Positions 29,045 to 29,383 of a stretch of DNA of 29,383 nt are shown here, in pieces. Positions within the stretch are counted from its first letter, which is position 1. Each line of letters starts with the position of its first letter. This DNA is from Solirubrobacteraceae bacterium (GTDB taxonomy: Bacteria; Actinomycetota; Thermoleophilia; Solirubrobacterales; Solirubrobacteraceae). The stretch is taken from positions 1-29,383 of the forward strand of contig JAICUS010000006.1 of assembly GCA_025935735.1 (NCBI GenBank), given 5' to 3'. Both the position numbers and the translations under genes were made by a program. Below the pieces are notes generated by a model, which was given only the letters and a program-made list of their open reading frames with translations, was not told where the DNA came from and searched no databases.

Positions 29045-29383
29045 ATGCGGCGCGTGCTCGTACCGGCAACCCTGCTGATGGTGCTCGGGGTGGTGACGGC
29101 CTATGCGGCCCTCGGCTCCGGCCGCTCGACGAGCACGGCGCGCGCCAGGCCACTGGCCGCGCTGACGCCGCTCCAGCAGCGGCTGCTCTCCGGCTTCGCG
29201 CGCTCGGCGGTCGAGCAGCGCGCGGCCGCGTTCGCCCCGGCGGCGCGCGCCCAAGGCGCGAGCGACAACCGCCGGTCGCAGGCCAACGGCTGCCCGGTCG
29301 ACCACGGCTCCAACGTGCGCCTCAACCAGGACTGCCTGAACCTCACCGACCCCGACCTCCAGGGCCGCGGCCAGGCGCAGAAC
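29045..29383 (+). CDS. Secreted protein, N-terminal part (3' truncated by window edge), sialidase-like
   Basis: ATG 29045 has gagaggagaa 4 nt upstream, a strong ribosome site. The frame is open to the end of the window (113 codons). The start MRRVLVPATLLMVLGVVTAYAALG is a signal peptide or membrane anchor. NGCPVDHGSNVRLNQDCLNLTDPDLQGRGQAQN is typical of the N-terminal part of large actinobacterial exported proteins with Asp-box or propeller repeats (the DLQGRGQAxNE phrase precedes the propeller). Without the remainder the function stays open. It is preceded by about 100 bp with no gene and is divergent to the small secreted protein. Confidence 0.7.
   Translation, partial: MRRVLVPATLLMVLGVVTAYAALGSGRSTSTARARPLAALTPLQQRLLSGFARSAVEQRAAAFAPAARAQGASDNRRSQANGCPVDHGSNVRLNQDCLNLTDPDLQGRGQAQN

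Noticed and set aside
1..29383. tRNA, rRNA, riboswitch or transposase genes
   Set aside because: No cloverleaf with CCA-proximal features, no rRNA core sequence, no known riboswitch motif and no transposase-like protein was found on reading both strands.

Overview
The window is very GC-rich chromosomal DNA with frequent GTG starts, many 4-nt start/stop overlaps (GTGA or ATGA) and near-leaderless genes. It carries an actinobacterial-type gas-vesicle cluster lacking gvpN and gvpC, and several secreted proteins with Asp-box or NHL propeller folds. This fits a deep-branching actinobacterium such as Thermoleophilia/Solirubrobacterales. That placement is an inference from style and gene content; there is no rRNA or other marker in the window.

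Layout. 1-1868 (+): the C-terminal part of an AI-2E-family membrane protein and an MFS/GPH-like transporter. 1979-5167: a two-gene minus-strand unit (FAD amine-oxidase-like, then a DapA-family aldolase) with a divergent LysR regulator; a dyad lies over the shared control region. 5168-6401: a lower-GC AAA ATPase with a winged-helix tail behind an AT-rich, palindrome-bearing promoter, probably transferred. 6434-7612: a degenerate EAL-HDOD signalling protein. 7609-10023 (-): a complete cobalt-type nitrile hydratase set (beta, alpha, accessory protein) followed by an FRG-domain protein. 10061-11194 (+): a DUF3626 protein of unknown function. 11195-11443: hairpins, including two 39-bp near-identical palindromes.

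11444-17635 (-): an HTH-ClpN protein, then, moving upstream, an 11-gene gas-vesicle unit. In transcription order it is SRPBCC protein with a Glu-rich tail, gvpA, gvpF, gvpG, gvpO, gvpJ, gvpL, a gvpS-like gene, a third gvpF/L, gvpK and a 78-aa protein. The 266-bp region upstream holds a perfect TGTGA-N6-TCACA (CRP-type) palindrome, a second palindrome with the identical 6-nt spacer 41 bp away, and a GATT-N15-GGGTAC match to SigB-type stress promoters. The cluster may therefore answer to both a CRP-family regulator and a stress sigma factor.

17902-22674 (-): a secreted NHL-repeat gene that seems to need two compensating frame changes, a CrtI-like FAD oxidoreductase, a 13-bp-stem hairpin and a secreted Asp-box propeller protein. 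22813-27987 (+): a branched-chain amino-acid/urea-type ABC unit made of LivH, a LivM-LivG fusion, a lipoprotein binding protein and a membrane-anchored secreted protein of unknown function. There is no LivF, and the NBD signature loop is degenerate. 27965-28940 (-): signal peptidase I and a small secreted protein. 29045-end (+): the start of another secreted, probably sialidase-like protein.
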